Assembly: GCA_016218725.1 (NCBI GenBank)
Contig: JACRDB010000077.1
Location: 1-64,000 of the forward strand
Direction: 5' to 3'
Source of the DNA: Deltaproteobacteria bacterium
Lineage (GTDB): Bacteria; Myxococcota_A; Polyangia; Polyangiales; Ga0077539
Length of the DNA stretch: 64,000 nucleotides
The notes beneath the pieces were generated by a model. That model had not been told where the DNA came from and did not search any database. It was given only the letters and a program-made list of their open reading frames with translations. Shown here piece by piece: positions 45,092 to 54,099 of the stretch; position 1 is the first letter of the stretch, and each line of letters starts with the position of its first letter. The position numbers and the translations under genes were made by a program.

Positions 45092-46093
45092 TCAGGGTAC
45101 CGAAGTTCGGGCGCTGGTCGCGACGACCACCGCGGTGTCCACGCGCACGCGGTCACCGCAGACGCGCACAAGGAAATGGTCGAGGTTCTCCCGGGCCGGG
45201 CCCCGGGTCACGACGCCGTTGCCGTCGTACTCGCTGCCGTGACACGCGCAGCGGATGGCGCCCGTCATCGGGTTGGGCGGCTCCACGGTGCACGCCGAGT
45301 GCGTGCACAGCGCCGTGAAGGCGAAGAGCCCCAGGGCGTCCCGGCCCAGCACCAGCCGGGGGCCCATGAGCAACGTCCAGGAGCCCCGCGGGAACATGCT
45401 CAAGGGCCCCACGTCCCGGCCTCGGGAGCAGGGGTCCACGTCGGCCACCATGGTGTCCCGGGCGGTGTCCGTGGCCGCGCCGTCCGCCCGCGCGTCCGAG
45501 GGCCCCGCGTCCCCGCCGCCGTCGGTCATCCCCGCGTCGGTCACCGGCGGCTCCGGCACCGCCCGGGTCTCGTCGGGCACGCGCTGCGAGGGGTCCACCA
45601 GCACCCGGCCCCGCGCCACGGTGACCGCGTAGTGTCGCAGGTTGGTCGTCGACGGGCCCCGCACCACGTGCCCCAGGCCGTCATAGATGGACCCGTGGCA
45701 GGCACACTCCGTGCGCCCGGCCTCGTCGGGAAGGCCCAGGAGGCACCCCTCGTGGGTGCACACCGCGGAGTAGGCGTAGAGCCCACCGCGGTCCCGGGCC
45801 ACCAGCACCCGCGCCCCGGCGTGGTAGCGCCAGCTCCCGATGGGGTAGTCCTCCAGCGGGCCGAGGTCCGCGCCCCCCGGCGGCCTCCAGCCCTGGAGCC
45901 TCGCGCTCGGCAGCCCCCCGTCCAGATCCACGAAGGGCTCGTTGGGGTCCGGGCCGCCGTCTCCGTCGGGCCTGGGCGCGGCGCCGTCCCCGGGGCCCAT
46001 CCCCCCGGGCATGGCCGAGCACGCCGCCGCGGTGGTGGCCGCTCCGCCCACCACCAGCAGCCTCCGGCGGGTGCTGCGTTCACACCCTTTCAC
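45092..46093 (-). CDS. Secreted protein with two tandem Rieske [2Fe-2S] domains
   Basis: CTHEGCLLGLPDEAGRTECACHGSIYD and CTHSACTVEPPNPMTGAIRCACHGSEYD; N-terminal RRRLLVVGGAATTAAACS. Confidence 0.9.
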   Translation of the reverse strand: MKGCERSTRRRLLVVGGAATTAAACSAMPGGMGPGDGAAPRPDGDGGPDPNEPFVDLDGGLPSARLQGWRPPGGADLGPLEDYPIGSWRYHAGARVLVARDRGGLYAYSAVCTHEGCLLGLPDEAGRTECACHGSIYDGLGHVVRGPSTTNLRHYAVTVARGRVLVDPSQRVPDETRAVPEPPVTDAGMTDGGGDAGPSDARADGAATDTARDTMVADVDPCSRGRDVGPLSMFPRGSWTLLMGPRLVLGRDALGLFAFTALCTHSACTVEPPNPMTGAIRCACHGSEYDGNGVVTRGPARENLDHFLVRVCGDRVRVDTAVVVATSARTSVP

Positions 46094-46264
46094 GGCCGCT
46101 CCAGGGCTCCTTCGTGACGTCCATCAAGTGCCCTGAACATACAGACCCGAGGCCCACGCTGTCCACGCCGTGCGCTGCGGAAATCGTGCGCGCCAGGCGG
46201 CCCCACCTGCGGGGTCCACGCCGCAGTTTGGTGCCCTCCTGGGGAATGGGGGTACACTGGCCGG

Positions 46265-47686
46265 GTGACCGCTCTCGACGAGACCCTCCCGCCGGGGACG
46301 ACCCTGGGGCGCTATCGGATCGTTCGGACGGTGGGCTCCGGGGGCATGGGGACCGTGTACGAGGCCGTCCACACGGACCTGGACAAGCGGGTGGCGCTCA
46401 AGGTGCTGCATGCGGCCATCACCGCGGACCCGGTGGCCCGGGCGCGCTTCCTGCGGGAGGGCCAGGCCGCCGCCCGGATACGGCACCCGCATGTGGTGGA
46501 GCTCTTTGACGTCGGCCAGGACGACGGCAGGCTCTTCCTGGTGCTGGAGTACCTGGAGGGCCAGAGCCTCTCGGAGTTCCTGGGGGCCCGAGGGCGGCTC
46601 CCGGTGGCGGAGCTGGTGGACCTGGTGCTGCCCCTGTGCGCGGCGCTGGCGTGTGTCCACGAGGCCGGCGTGGTGCACCGGGACCTGAAGCCCGACAATG
46701 TCTTCCTGGCGCGCACCCGGCACGGGGTCCTGAGGCCCATGCTGCTGGACTTCGGGATCTCCAAGGTCGCCTCCGGGGGCCGGGCGCTCACCCGCGAGGA
46801 GTTCCTCGGGACGCCCGAGTACATGTCCCCGGAGCAGGTGCATGACACCTCCAACGTGGACGCCCGCACGGACCAGTACGCCCTCGGGGTGCTCCTCTAC
46901 GAGGGCGTGACGGGCCGCAGGCCCTTCGAGAACGGCGACCTGTACGAGCTCTTCGAGGCCATACTCTTTGGCAAGGCCCCGCCCCCGAGGGCCCTGGTGC
47001 CGGAGCTCCCGGAGGCCTTCGAAACAGTACTCCTTCGGTGCCTCGCCCGGGACCGCGACCAGCGCTTTGGCTCCATCCGGGCCCTGGGCCAGGCGCTCCT
47101 GCCCTTCGCGGGGAGCGTCCAGCGATCGACCTGGGCCCCCGTCTTCGACCGCCCGGACACGCCCCTCGCGGCGCTCGTACCGCCGAACCCCAACACCTTC
47201 GCGCCCCCGGACGCGCCTACCGTGGCGCTCCCGAAGGCGCCCGCGAAGGTCCCCCCGAGGCCCCGCCCCGACGCGCCCACGATGGCCCTCCCGCTGGTGC
47301 GCCGCGCCCGGCGGGTGCCGCCCTGGCTCACCGTGGCCGCGAGCCTGGCCCTGGTGGCCCTCCTGGTCGCCGCCGTGGCATGGCAGCCTGGGGCCTCCAC
47401 CCCTGCGGCGCGCACGCCGCAGGTCGCGGCGCCCTCGGCGGACCCTGGTGCCACTCAGGTGAACGCGCCACCGGAGGCCGCGCCTGCGCTGGGACCCGAG
47501 GCGCCCGCGGCGCTGACCTCTCCCCGCGCCACGCCGGGCCCGCCGCGGCGAGCGGCGCCGCCGAGGGCCCTGGCGGCGCGGCCGAGGGCGCTCTCGGGCG
47601 CGCAGGGCGGGCCCGCCGCGGCGCCTTCGGTCAGGCCTCCTGCTGCGGGGGACCTCGGGCGCAACCGGGCCCCGATCATCGAGTGA
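46265..47686 (+). CDS. Serine/threonine protein kinase with C-terminal TM segment
   Basis: VGSGGMGTVYEAVH, VALKVLH, VVHRDLKPDNVFLAR, LDFGISKVASG, GTPEYMSPEQV; TM LTVAASLALVALLVAAVAW. Confidence 0.95.
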   Translation: MTALDETLPPGTTLGRYRIVRTVGSGGMGTVYEAVHTDLDKRVALKVLHAAITADPVARARFLREGQAAARIRHPHVVELFDVGQDDGRLFLVLEYLEGQSLSEFLGARGRLPVAELVDLVLPLCAALACVHEAGVVHRDLKPDNVFLARTRHGVLRPMLLDFGISKVASGGRALTREEFLGTPEYMSPEQVHDTSNVDARTDQYALGVLLYEGVTGRRPFENGDLYELFEAILFGKAPPPRALVPELPEAFETVLLRCLARDRDQRFGSIRALGQALLPFAGSVQRSTWAPVFDRPDTPLAALVPPNPNTFAPPDAPTVALPKAPAKVPPRPRPDAPTMALPLVRRARRVPPWLTVAASLALVALLVAAVAWQPGASTPAARTPQVAAPSADPGATQVNAPPEAAPALGPEAPAALTSPRATPGPPRRAAPPRALAARPRALSGAQGGPAAAPSVRPPAAGDLGRNRAPIIE

Positions 47687-47690
47687 CGCG

Positions 47691-48629
47691 ATGCGAGGCC
47701 GCGCGCTTTTCCTCTGTTTGTTTCTGTCCCTCGGGCGCGCGGAGGCCCAGAGCCCGCCGGTGGACGACCTGATCCGCCGGGCGCTGGAGCTTCGCCGAGG
47801 GGGGCGCGACGCCGAGGCCCTGGACCTCCTGGCGCGCGCCTGGGAGCGGTCGCCCTCGCCGCGGCTGAGCGCCCAGCTTGGCTTCGCGGAGCAGGCCCTG
47901 GGGCGCTGGCTGGAGGCCGAGGCGCACCTGCGGGGCGCCCTGGTGGCCGCCGAGGACCCATGGGTGTCCGAGCGCCGGGCGGTCATCGAGGGCGCCCTGC
48001 GCGAGGTCGAGCGGCACCTGGGGGGCCTCTCCGTGCGCTGCGCCACGCCGGGGGCCGAGCTCTGGGTCGAGGGTCACAGCGCCGGGGCCTTCCCGCGGAG
48101 CGCGCCGGAGCGCGTGGTGGCGGGCCTGGTGCACTTCGAGGTGCGGGCCCGGGGCTACCAGACCGAGGTGCGCACGATGACGGTGCTCGCGGGGGGCGTC
48201 TCCGAGGCGTCCGTGGCCCTGGTGGCGCTGGGCCCTTCGCTCGGCGTCGGGGCGCCGGACGCCGGGGTGCCTCCCCCCGCGCCGGGCGGCGCCCACCGGA
48301 CCTGGGCCTGGGTCACCACGGCGGGCGCGGCGCTGGGCCTGGGGCTCGGGGTGACCTTCCTGGTGGTGCGCAACGCCGCCGCGGAGCGCTGGAACGACCC
48401 CTCGTGCCTGCGCGAGGGCCGCGCCCGCGGGGACAACTGCCTGGAGGACCTGGACGACGGCCGCGCCGCCGAGGCCGTGAGCGTGGCGGGCTTCGTATTG
48501 GGCGGCGCGCTGACGGCGCTGGCGGCGGTGCTCTGGGCCACGGCGCCCTCACAGCCCGAGGGGGCCCTCGCGGTGCGGTGCGCGCCGGGCCTCGGCGCGC
48601 CGGGCCTCACCTGCGCGGGGGTGTTCTGA
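47691..48629 (+). CDS. PEGA-like domain/TPR secreted protein
   Basis: LSVRCATPGAELWVEGHSAGAFPRSAPERVVAGLVHFEVRARGYQTEVRTMTVLAGGVSEASVAL; TM near C-terminus. Confidence 0.7.
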   Translation: MRGRALFLCLFLSLGRAEAQSPPVDDLIRRALELRRGGRDAEALDLLARAWERSPSPRLSAQLGFAEQALGRWLEAEAHLRGALVAAEDPWVSERRAVIEGALREVERHLGGLSVRCATPGAELWVEGHSAGAFPRSAPERVVAGLVHFEVRARGYQTEVRTMTVLAGGVSEASVALVALGPSLGVGAPDAGVPPPAPGGAHRTWAWVTTAGAALGLGLGVTFLVVRNAAAERWNDPSCLREGRARGDNCLEDLDDGRAAEAVSVAGFVLGGALTALAAVLWATAPSQPEGALAVRCAPGLGAPGLTCAGVF

Positions 48630-49756
48630 TGCGCCGGGGGGCGCTCCTCCTGTGCGCGGTCCTCGGCTGCGTGCGCTTCCTGCCGGCCGACGACCGGGCC
48701 GACGGGGCCGTAAACGACGCGTCGGAGGGCGTCACCCCCCCAGAGGATACCCTGGAGAGCGACCGCGCGGCAGTTGACACCACCGAAACAAGCGAAGCTA
48801 CAACCGATACTTCAATAGATATTTCAACAGATATTACAACGGATATAATAAACGATATATCAACAGACATGACACCGGACGCGCCGCTCCCGCTGGACAC
48901 GGCGCCCCCGCCGGACACGGCGCGGACGGACACGGCGCCCCCGCCGGACACGGCGCGGCCGGACACCGCGCCGGGGCTGGACGCCCCGGCGGACACGGCG
49001 GCGAGGGACACAGCCCCGCCGCCGGACACGGCGGCGAGGGACACGGCGCCGGACCTGGGCCCCTGCGGGGCCCTCACGCAGCGGTGCTGCGCGGGCGGCG
49101 CGTGCGCGGCGCCCTCCACGGTGTGCAGCGGGGGCGTCTGCGTGGGCTGCGGGATGCTCCGGCAGCCCTGCTGCGCGGGCGGGGTGTGCCACGGGGGGGC
49201 CGCGTGCGCGCCCGCGTCGAGCACCTGCGTGCCCTGCGGCGGGAGCGGGCAGCCCTGCTGCGCGGGCGACGGCTGCGGCGCCGGCCTGGTCTGCAATGGC
49301 GGCTCCTGCGTGCTCTGCGGCCTGCGGGGGCTCTCGTGCTGCCCGATGATGCAGTGCCTGGACAGGACGCTCACCTGCTCCTCCAGCAACCTCTGCCAGG
49401 GCTGCGGGGCGATGCGCGAGCCTTGCTGCGCGGGCGGGGGCGTGCCGTGCGGCGCCGGGCTGTCCTGCGTGACGGGGGCCTGCGTACCCTGCGGCCGCGT
49501 CGGGGAGCCGTGCTGCTCCGCCGGGGCGTGCAACCCGGCGAGCCCGGACCTCATGTGCCTCGGCAGCACCTGCCAGTACTGCGGCCTGGTCGGACAGTTC
49601 TGCTGCCCCGGCGGGGTCTGCACGCAGATGAGCTCGGTCTGCGGCTCCGCGGGCGTCCGGTGCCAGCACTGCGGCGGCGTGGAGGAGCCGTGCTGCGCCG
49701 GGCGCGTGTGTGACATGGGCCTCACCTGCCGCGCCCCCGCGGTGTGCAGGACGTAG
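48629..49756 (+). CDS. Cys-rich repeat lipoprotein with Asp/Thr/Ile and Asp/Thr/Ala/Pro linkers
   Basis: Lipobox LLCAVLGC; repeats G..QPCCAGG.C..G..C....C..CG (about eight). Confidence 0.75.
   Translation: MRRGALLLCAVLGCVRFLPADDRADGAVNDASEGVTPPEDTLESDRAAVDTTETSEATTDTSIDISTDITTDIINDISTDMTPDAPLPLDTAPPPDTARTDTAPPPDTARPDTAPGLDAPADTAARDTAPPPDTAARDTAPDLGPCGALTQRCCAGGACAAPSTVCSGGVCVGCGMLRQPCCAGGVCHGGAACAPASSTCVPCGGSGQPCCAGDGCGAGLVCNGGSCVLCGLRGLSCCPMMQCLDRTLTCSSSNLCQGCGAMREPCCAGGGVPCGAGLSCVTGACVPCGRVGEPCCSAGACNPASPDLMCLGSTCQYCGLVGQFCCPGGVCTQMSSVCGSAGVRCQHCGGVEEPCCAGRVCDMGLTCRAPAVCRT
48806..48877. repeat. AT-rich 12-bp tandem repeat (6 units) encoding D-I-S/T-T tetrapeptides
   Basis: GATACTTCAATA GATATTTCAACA GATATTACAACG GATATAATAAAC GATATATCAACA GACATGACACCG. 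Confidence 0.9.
48896..49048. repeat. GC-rich repeats encoding DTAPPPDTAR units
   Basis: GACACGGCGCCCCCGCCGGACACGGCGCGG repeated, then degenerate copies. Confidence 0.8.
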
Positions 49757-49768
49757 GCGGGTCGGGCC

Positions 49769-50122
49769 CTACGGGCACATCGCCTGGACGTCCTCCCACA
49801 CCCGCCCCATGCCGCTGGTCCAGCGCAGCGCGGTCACGGCGCTCCAGCCCTGGTCCCGGCCGTGCAGCCGCGAGGGCTCCCCCGGCGCGACGCCCGCCCG
49901 GTGGCACGCCGCCCGCCACGCCGCCGTCACCCGCGCGATGTCCCGCTCCGGCGTGCGGCCCCGGGCCACGCTCCAGGCCCCCACCCAGGCCTCCAGGAGC
50001 GTCACCAGCGTGAGCTCGGCCTCGTAGGGCGTGGCCGCATGCAGCGCGGGCCGCGCGAGCACGTCCTGGATGTGCGCGCCCAGCCACGCGCGGTAGGCCT
50101 CGAGGTGCGCGTCCTTGCTCAC
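49769..50122 (-). CDS. Hypothetical protein
   Basis: 117-aa ORF MSKDAHLEAYRAWLGAHIQ..; plausible start/stop, no recognised family. Confidence 0.5.
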   Translation of the reverse strand: MSKDAHLEAYRAWLGAHIQDVLARPALHAATPYEAELTLVTLLEAWVGAWSVARGRTPERDIARVTAAWRAACHRAGVAPGEPSRLHGRDQGWSAVTALRWTSGMGRVWEDVQAMCP

Positions 50123-50171
50123 GGCCCCGGAGCCTACTACGGCGCCCGCCCCTCGGGGCGCGGGCGAGCCC

Positions 50172-50675
50172 TCAGGCCTTCTTCTTCCCCGCGGACTGCC
50201 GCGCCTTGGGGGCCTCCTCCTCCTCGGCCTCCGGGAGCTCCGCGGCGTCTACACGCACCCCGGAGGCCACCTCCGGCTCGGCGTTCTCCCCGCCGTCGTC
50301 CAGCTCCACCAGGGAGGCGTACACCATCGCCAGGAGCGGCGCGAACACCAGCGGGAGCTGCGCCAGCGGGCCGTGGGTCCCGAGGTTTGGCAGCGTCACG
50401 TCGAAGGTCAAGAACGCCGCCGCCAGCGCGTAGAGCCCGCACCCCACGAGGATCCCGAAGACCCCCTTCAAGATCGACGCCACCCAGGCCCCGGCCTTCC
50501 ACGGGGGCCTGCCCGCCAGCGCCCCGGCGGAGGCCCCCACCACGCCGTAGAACGCGTAGTTCAAGAGGTCCCCACGGCCCAGCAGCGTGTGCTGGAGCCC
50601 GAAGTGTAGCAGGGCCCCGAGCGCCCCGCCCACGAACAGACCCTTGAAGATCCCCAGGAACAACCGCTTCAGCAT
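50172..50675 (-). CDS. Hypothetical membrane protein
   Basis: Several hydrophobic helices (LFLGIFKGLFVGGALGALLHFG..; GLYALAAAFLTFDV; LPLVFAPLLAMVYASLVEL). Confidence 0.65.
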   Translation of the reverse strand: MLKRLFLGIFKGLFVGGALGALLHFGLQHTLLGRGDLLNYAFYGVVGASAGALAGRPPWKAGAWVASILKGVFGILVGCGLYALAAAFLTFDVTLPNLGTHGPLAQLPLVFAPLLAMVYASLVELDDGGENAEPEVASGVRVDAAELPEAEEEEAPKARQSAGKKKA

Positions 50676-50722
50676 CGTGCAGGCTCAACCTGCCACGGGG
50701 AGCCCCCTGCGGCAACCGGAAC

Positions 50723-53260
50723 TCACCCGCCGAAGCTCGGCGCCGCGCCGGTGCCCTGGAGCTGCACCGTCAGCCCGGCCCCGTCGCCGCCCTCGACCCG
50801 CGCCGCAAACAGCGGCTCCAGGAAGAGCTCGCCCTCGACGCCCCGCACCTCGCCGATGCGCGTCACCCGGCACGCCCCGTCCCCGAAGCGCGCCGTCTCC
50901 ACCACCACCGGCCGCGTGGAGGCCATCCGAGAGACCGCGTCGGCCTGCTCGAACCACGGCCCCAGCGTGCCCACCATGCACAGGCGCGAGATGCCCGCCT
51001 CCGCCGTCGGCGCCTCCACCGCCACCAGCCAGCCCTCGCTCCCCGTGGTGAGGTTGCTCGTCAGCGCGCGGGCCACCGCGTCCACCGCTTCACCATACAC
51101 CACCCTCGCCGCCCCGAAGCGCGACACCGCGGCCAGCGCCCGGGTCCAGTCCCCCTCGGCCTTGAGCGCGATCGCGTCCCGACGCACCCGCGCCACCTCG
51201 TCCCTGGCCTCCACCACCACCACCCGGTCCGACGGGGGCATCGCCCCCACCAGCGCCGCCAGGAGCGTGCTGCGCCCGGACCCCCGAGGCCCCACCACCA
51301 CCACGTTCCGCCGCGCCGTCAGCGCCCCCGCCAGCAGCGCCGCCGCCGGCCCCGTCAGCATCGCCCGCGCCGTGAGGTCCCCGAGCCCCGACACCCGCGG
51401 CCCGCTGCGCTCCAGCGACACCACCGGCCCGGAAGACGCCGGCGGCCACAGCGCATACACCCGATGGCCGTCCGCCAGCGTCGCCTCCAGGTGGCTCTCC
51501 CCCGCGGGGCGCTCCAGCCCGCTCGCGCGAAGGAGCCGGTCCAGCGCGTCCAGCACCGCCTGACCGCTGGAGAACCACTGCCCCGAGGGCCCCAACGGCC
51601 CCGCGCGACCCACCAGCACCCGCCCCGTGGGCTCCACCAGGACGCTCGTCACGTCCGCGTCCTCCAGCACCGTCTCCAGGGCGCCCGCGCCCACCAGCTC
51701 CGCCACCGCGTCGCGGGTGATCCGCTCCAGCGTCACCCCCGGCGGCAGCGCCCCGGACGCCCGGGCCGCCTGCTCCACCACGGACCTCGCCCGCTGGCGC
51801 ACACCGTCGTCCCCAAGGCGGTCCGTGCTCTCCGCCCCGCGCTGCCTCGCCGCGCGCACAACCTGCGCGAGGCTCTCAGGGTACTCCTCCCCGGCGGGGG
51901 CCCCGGGGGCGGCGCGGGGCGGGGCCTTCGGGCCCTCCGTGGGGCGCGCCTCCTGGGCGCGGTTCTCCAACGGACGGAACTCCAGCGGCCGAGGTCCGAG
52001 CGGCGGCGCCGCGGCCACCGGCGCGCTCACCGGCGACGGCGCCGGGAGGGGCTCCGGGGTGGTCGTCAAGGGCGGGAGGACCTCCCGGAGGTTGTCCTGC
52101 CCGCCGCGCGCATACGCTGGCTCCGGCGGTGTTTCCGTCGCCGGTGTGGCCCCGCCGTAGGGGTTGAACACCGGCGGCGGCGGCGCCTGGGCGGGCTCCA
52201 TGGGCGCCATCGCCGTGGCCGCCAGCGGCGGCATCTGCGGCGCCACGGACCGCGGGGGAGGCCCCTGGTCCCGCTGCATGGTGGGCGCCTCGGGCGCCAC
52301 GTCGCGGCCCAGACCCATCCCGACGTCGCGGGTGGCCGCCACCGGGCGAGGCCCGAGCGGCGAGCCCAGCCCCGGACCGCCCATCCCGCCGGGACCCGGG
52401 GGACCTCCGGGGCCCATCCCCGCGCCCACGGCGCCGAGAGAGCCCATCCCGGAGGACGGCAACGGGGGAGCGCCCAGGGGAGCGTTTTGCGGCGCTCCTG
52501 CGGGCTCCCCGCGGGATCCCAGCGACGGCCCCGAGGCGCGCAGGGGAGAGCCCGGCAACGGCGGCCTCCCAGCGGGCGGAGGCGCCACCCCGAGGGCCGT
52601 GGCCCGGGGCCCCGACGCCGACGGAGGCGCGCCCGGCGCGCCGGCCGCGGGGATGCCGGGTGTGGAGGGCTTTCCAGGCATCCCGGGACCGCGGGAGCGC
52701 TCGCCGCCCAACCTGGGCGTGCCGGGCCCGGCGGAGGTCATCACCGGCGCGCGGGCGCCCGGCAGGGGCGGCGCCGCGGGGGCGGCCACGGGCGTGGGGT
52801 TGAACGCGGGAGGGGCGGCCTCGGGCTCGTCCTGGGGGAAGCCCTGGGTCTCGTTGGGATCTTCCTGGGGCTGGGGGACCGCGGCCATGGGCTCCGGGGT
52901 GTCCATGGTGCCCGCCGAGGCACCCTCGTCGATGGGCTCCCCGGGGTCCTCGGCGAGGGCGTTGGGGTTGTCCCCCATGTCCACCATGACCACGAAATCG
53001 CCGATGTAGATCTTGTCCCCGGGGCGGATCACCGACGGGGTGGTGATGCGCCGACCGTTGAGGTACGTGCCGTTGGTGCTCTTCAGGTCCACCACGAAGA
53101 AGCGCCCGTCCTGCTTGACCACCCGAGAGTGCCGCTTGGACACGTTGCCCTTGGCCAGCACGATGTCGTTGCCCGGGACCCGGCCCACGGTCACCTCGTC
53201 CCGCTCGAACTCCATCCTCTTGGGCGATCCGCCCTTCTCGGTCACGATGAGCGTCAGCAT
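50723..53260 (-). CDS. FHA domain - Pro-rich linker - CpaF/type II-IV secretion ATPase-like fusion
   Basis: N-term VGRVPGNDIVLAKGNVSKRHSRVV..DLKSTNGTYLNGRRI; C-term VEPTGRVLVGRAG..NVVVVGPRGSGRSTLLAALVGAMPPSDRVVVVEARDE. Confidence 0.85.
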   Translation of the reverse strand: MLTLIVTEKGGSPKRMEFERDEVTVGRVPGNDIVLAKGNVSKRHSRVVKQDGRFFVVDLKSTNGTYLNGRRITTPSVIRPGDKIYIGDFVVMVDMGDNPNALAEDPGEPIDEGASAGTMDTPEPMAAVPQPQEDPNETQGFPQDEPEAAPPAFNPTPVAAPAAPPLPGARAPVMTSAGPGTPRLGGERSRGPGMPGKPSTPGIPAAGAPGAPPSASGPRATALGVAPPPAGRPPLPGSPLRASGPSLGSRGEPAGAPQNAPLGAPPLPSSGMGSLGAVGAGMGPGGPPGPGGMGGPGLGSPLGPRPVAATRDVGMGLGRDVAPEAPTMQRDQGPPPRSVAPQMPPLAATAMAPMEPAQAPPPPVFNPYGGATPATETPPEPAYARGGQDNLREVLPPLTTTPEPLPAPSPVSAPVAAAPPLGPRPLEFRPLENRAQEARPTEGPKAPPRAAPGAPAGEEYPESLAQVVRAARQRGAESTDRLGDDGVRQRARSVVEQAARASGALPPGVTLERITRDAVAELVGAGALETVLEDADVTSVLVEPTGRVLVGRAGPLGPSGQWFSSGQAVLDALDRLLRASGLERPAGESHLEATLADGHRVYALWPPASSGPVVSLERSGPRVSGLGDLTARAMLTGPAAALLAGALTARRNVVVVGPRGSGRSTLLAALVGAMPPSDRVVVVEARDEVARVRRDAIALKAEGDWTRALAAVSRFGAARVVYGEAVDAVARALTSNLTTGSEGWLVAVEAPTAEAGISRLCMVGTLGPWFEQADAVSRMASTRPVVVETARFGDGACRVTRIGEVRGVEGELFLEPLFAARVEGGDGAGLTVQLQGTGAAPSFGG

Positions 53261-53422
53261 CTGGGCGCTTCTCCTCGGAGGTCCCTCTGGTAGAGGGTAC
53301 TTGAGTCCGGGCGGACCCCGTGTGTCAAGGCGGATGTACCCCGGAGTTCCTCTCCGCCGCCCACCAGGGCGCCGCCGGGCCCTTGCGCGGGAGGGCGCGA
53401 ACATACACCCTCCCGCTCTCCC

Positions 53423-54094
53423 GTGGCACCTCGCCTCGACGCCGTGCTCTTCGACCTCGACGGCACCCTCGCGGACACCGGCGACGACCTCGCCGCGGCC
53501 CTCGGGGCCGCCTTCCAGGACCTGGGGGTCACGCCCTCGGTGAACATCACCGCCCTGGTCGATGGCTCCCCCCTGGAGGAGCTCTTCGCCGTGGCCGTGC
53601 CCGAGGCCCCCGCCGGGCTCTTCGCCCTCTTCGTGGAGCGCTACCGCGCCCATACGGTACAGAGCAGCTTCCCCCGCTCGAGGCTCTACCCAGGCGTCCG
53701 GGAGACCCTGGAGGCCCTCGGGCACTTCCGGCCCACGCTTCGCCTCGCGGTGTGCACCTCCCGGCGCCCGGAGGCCGCCCGGGCCCTCACCCGGCACCTG
53801 GCCATCGACCACTACTTCGACCGCGTCGAGGGCACCGGCGGAACGCCCCTGCGCCACAAGCCCTCGCCGGACCTGCCGCTCTTCCTGGCCCGCGCCCTGG
53901 AGGTGCGCCCCGAGCGCGTGCTCTTCGTGGGGGACACGCCCCGGGACGTGCGCGCCGGCCGCGCCGCGGGGATGCTCACCGCCGCGGTGCTCTACGGCAT
54001 GGGAGAGCCCGGGGCCCTCCTGGCCTCGGGCCCCGACCACACCCTCGAAGACCTCCTGGAAGTACTGGATATCCTTGGAGTTCCAAGCGCCTGA
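53423..54094 (+). CDS. gph: HAD-superfamily hydrolase, phosphoglycolate phosphatase-like
   Basis: LDAVLFDLDGTLADTGDDLAAAL, LAVCTSRRPEAA, KPSPDLPLFLARAL, VLFVGDTPRDVRAGRAAGM; GTG start. Confidence 0.88.
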   Translation: MAPRLDAVLFDLDGTLADTGDDLAAALGAAFQDLGVTPSVNITALVDGSPLEELFAVAVPEAPAGLFALFVERYRAHTVQSSFPRSRLYPGVRETLEALGHFRPTLRLAVCTSRRPEAARALTRHLAIDHYFDRVEGTGGTPLRHKPSPDLPLFLARALEVRPERVLFVGDTPRDVRAGRAAGMLTAAVLYGMGEPGALLASGPDHTLEDLLEVLDILGVPSA

Positions 54095-54099
54095 GGGGC

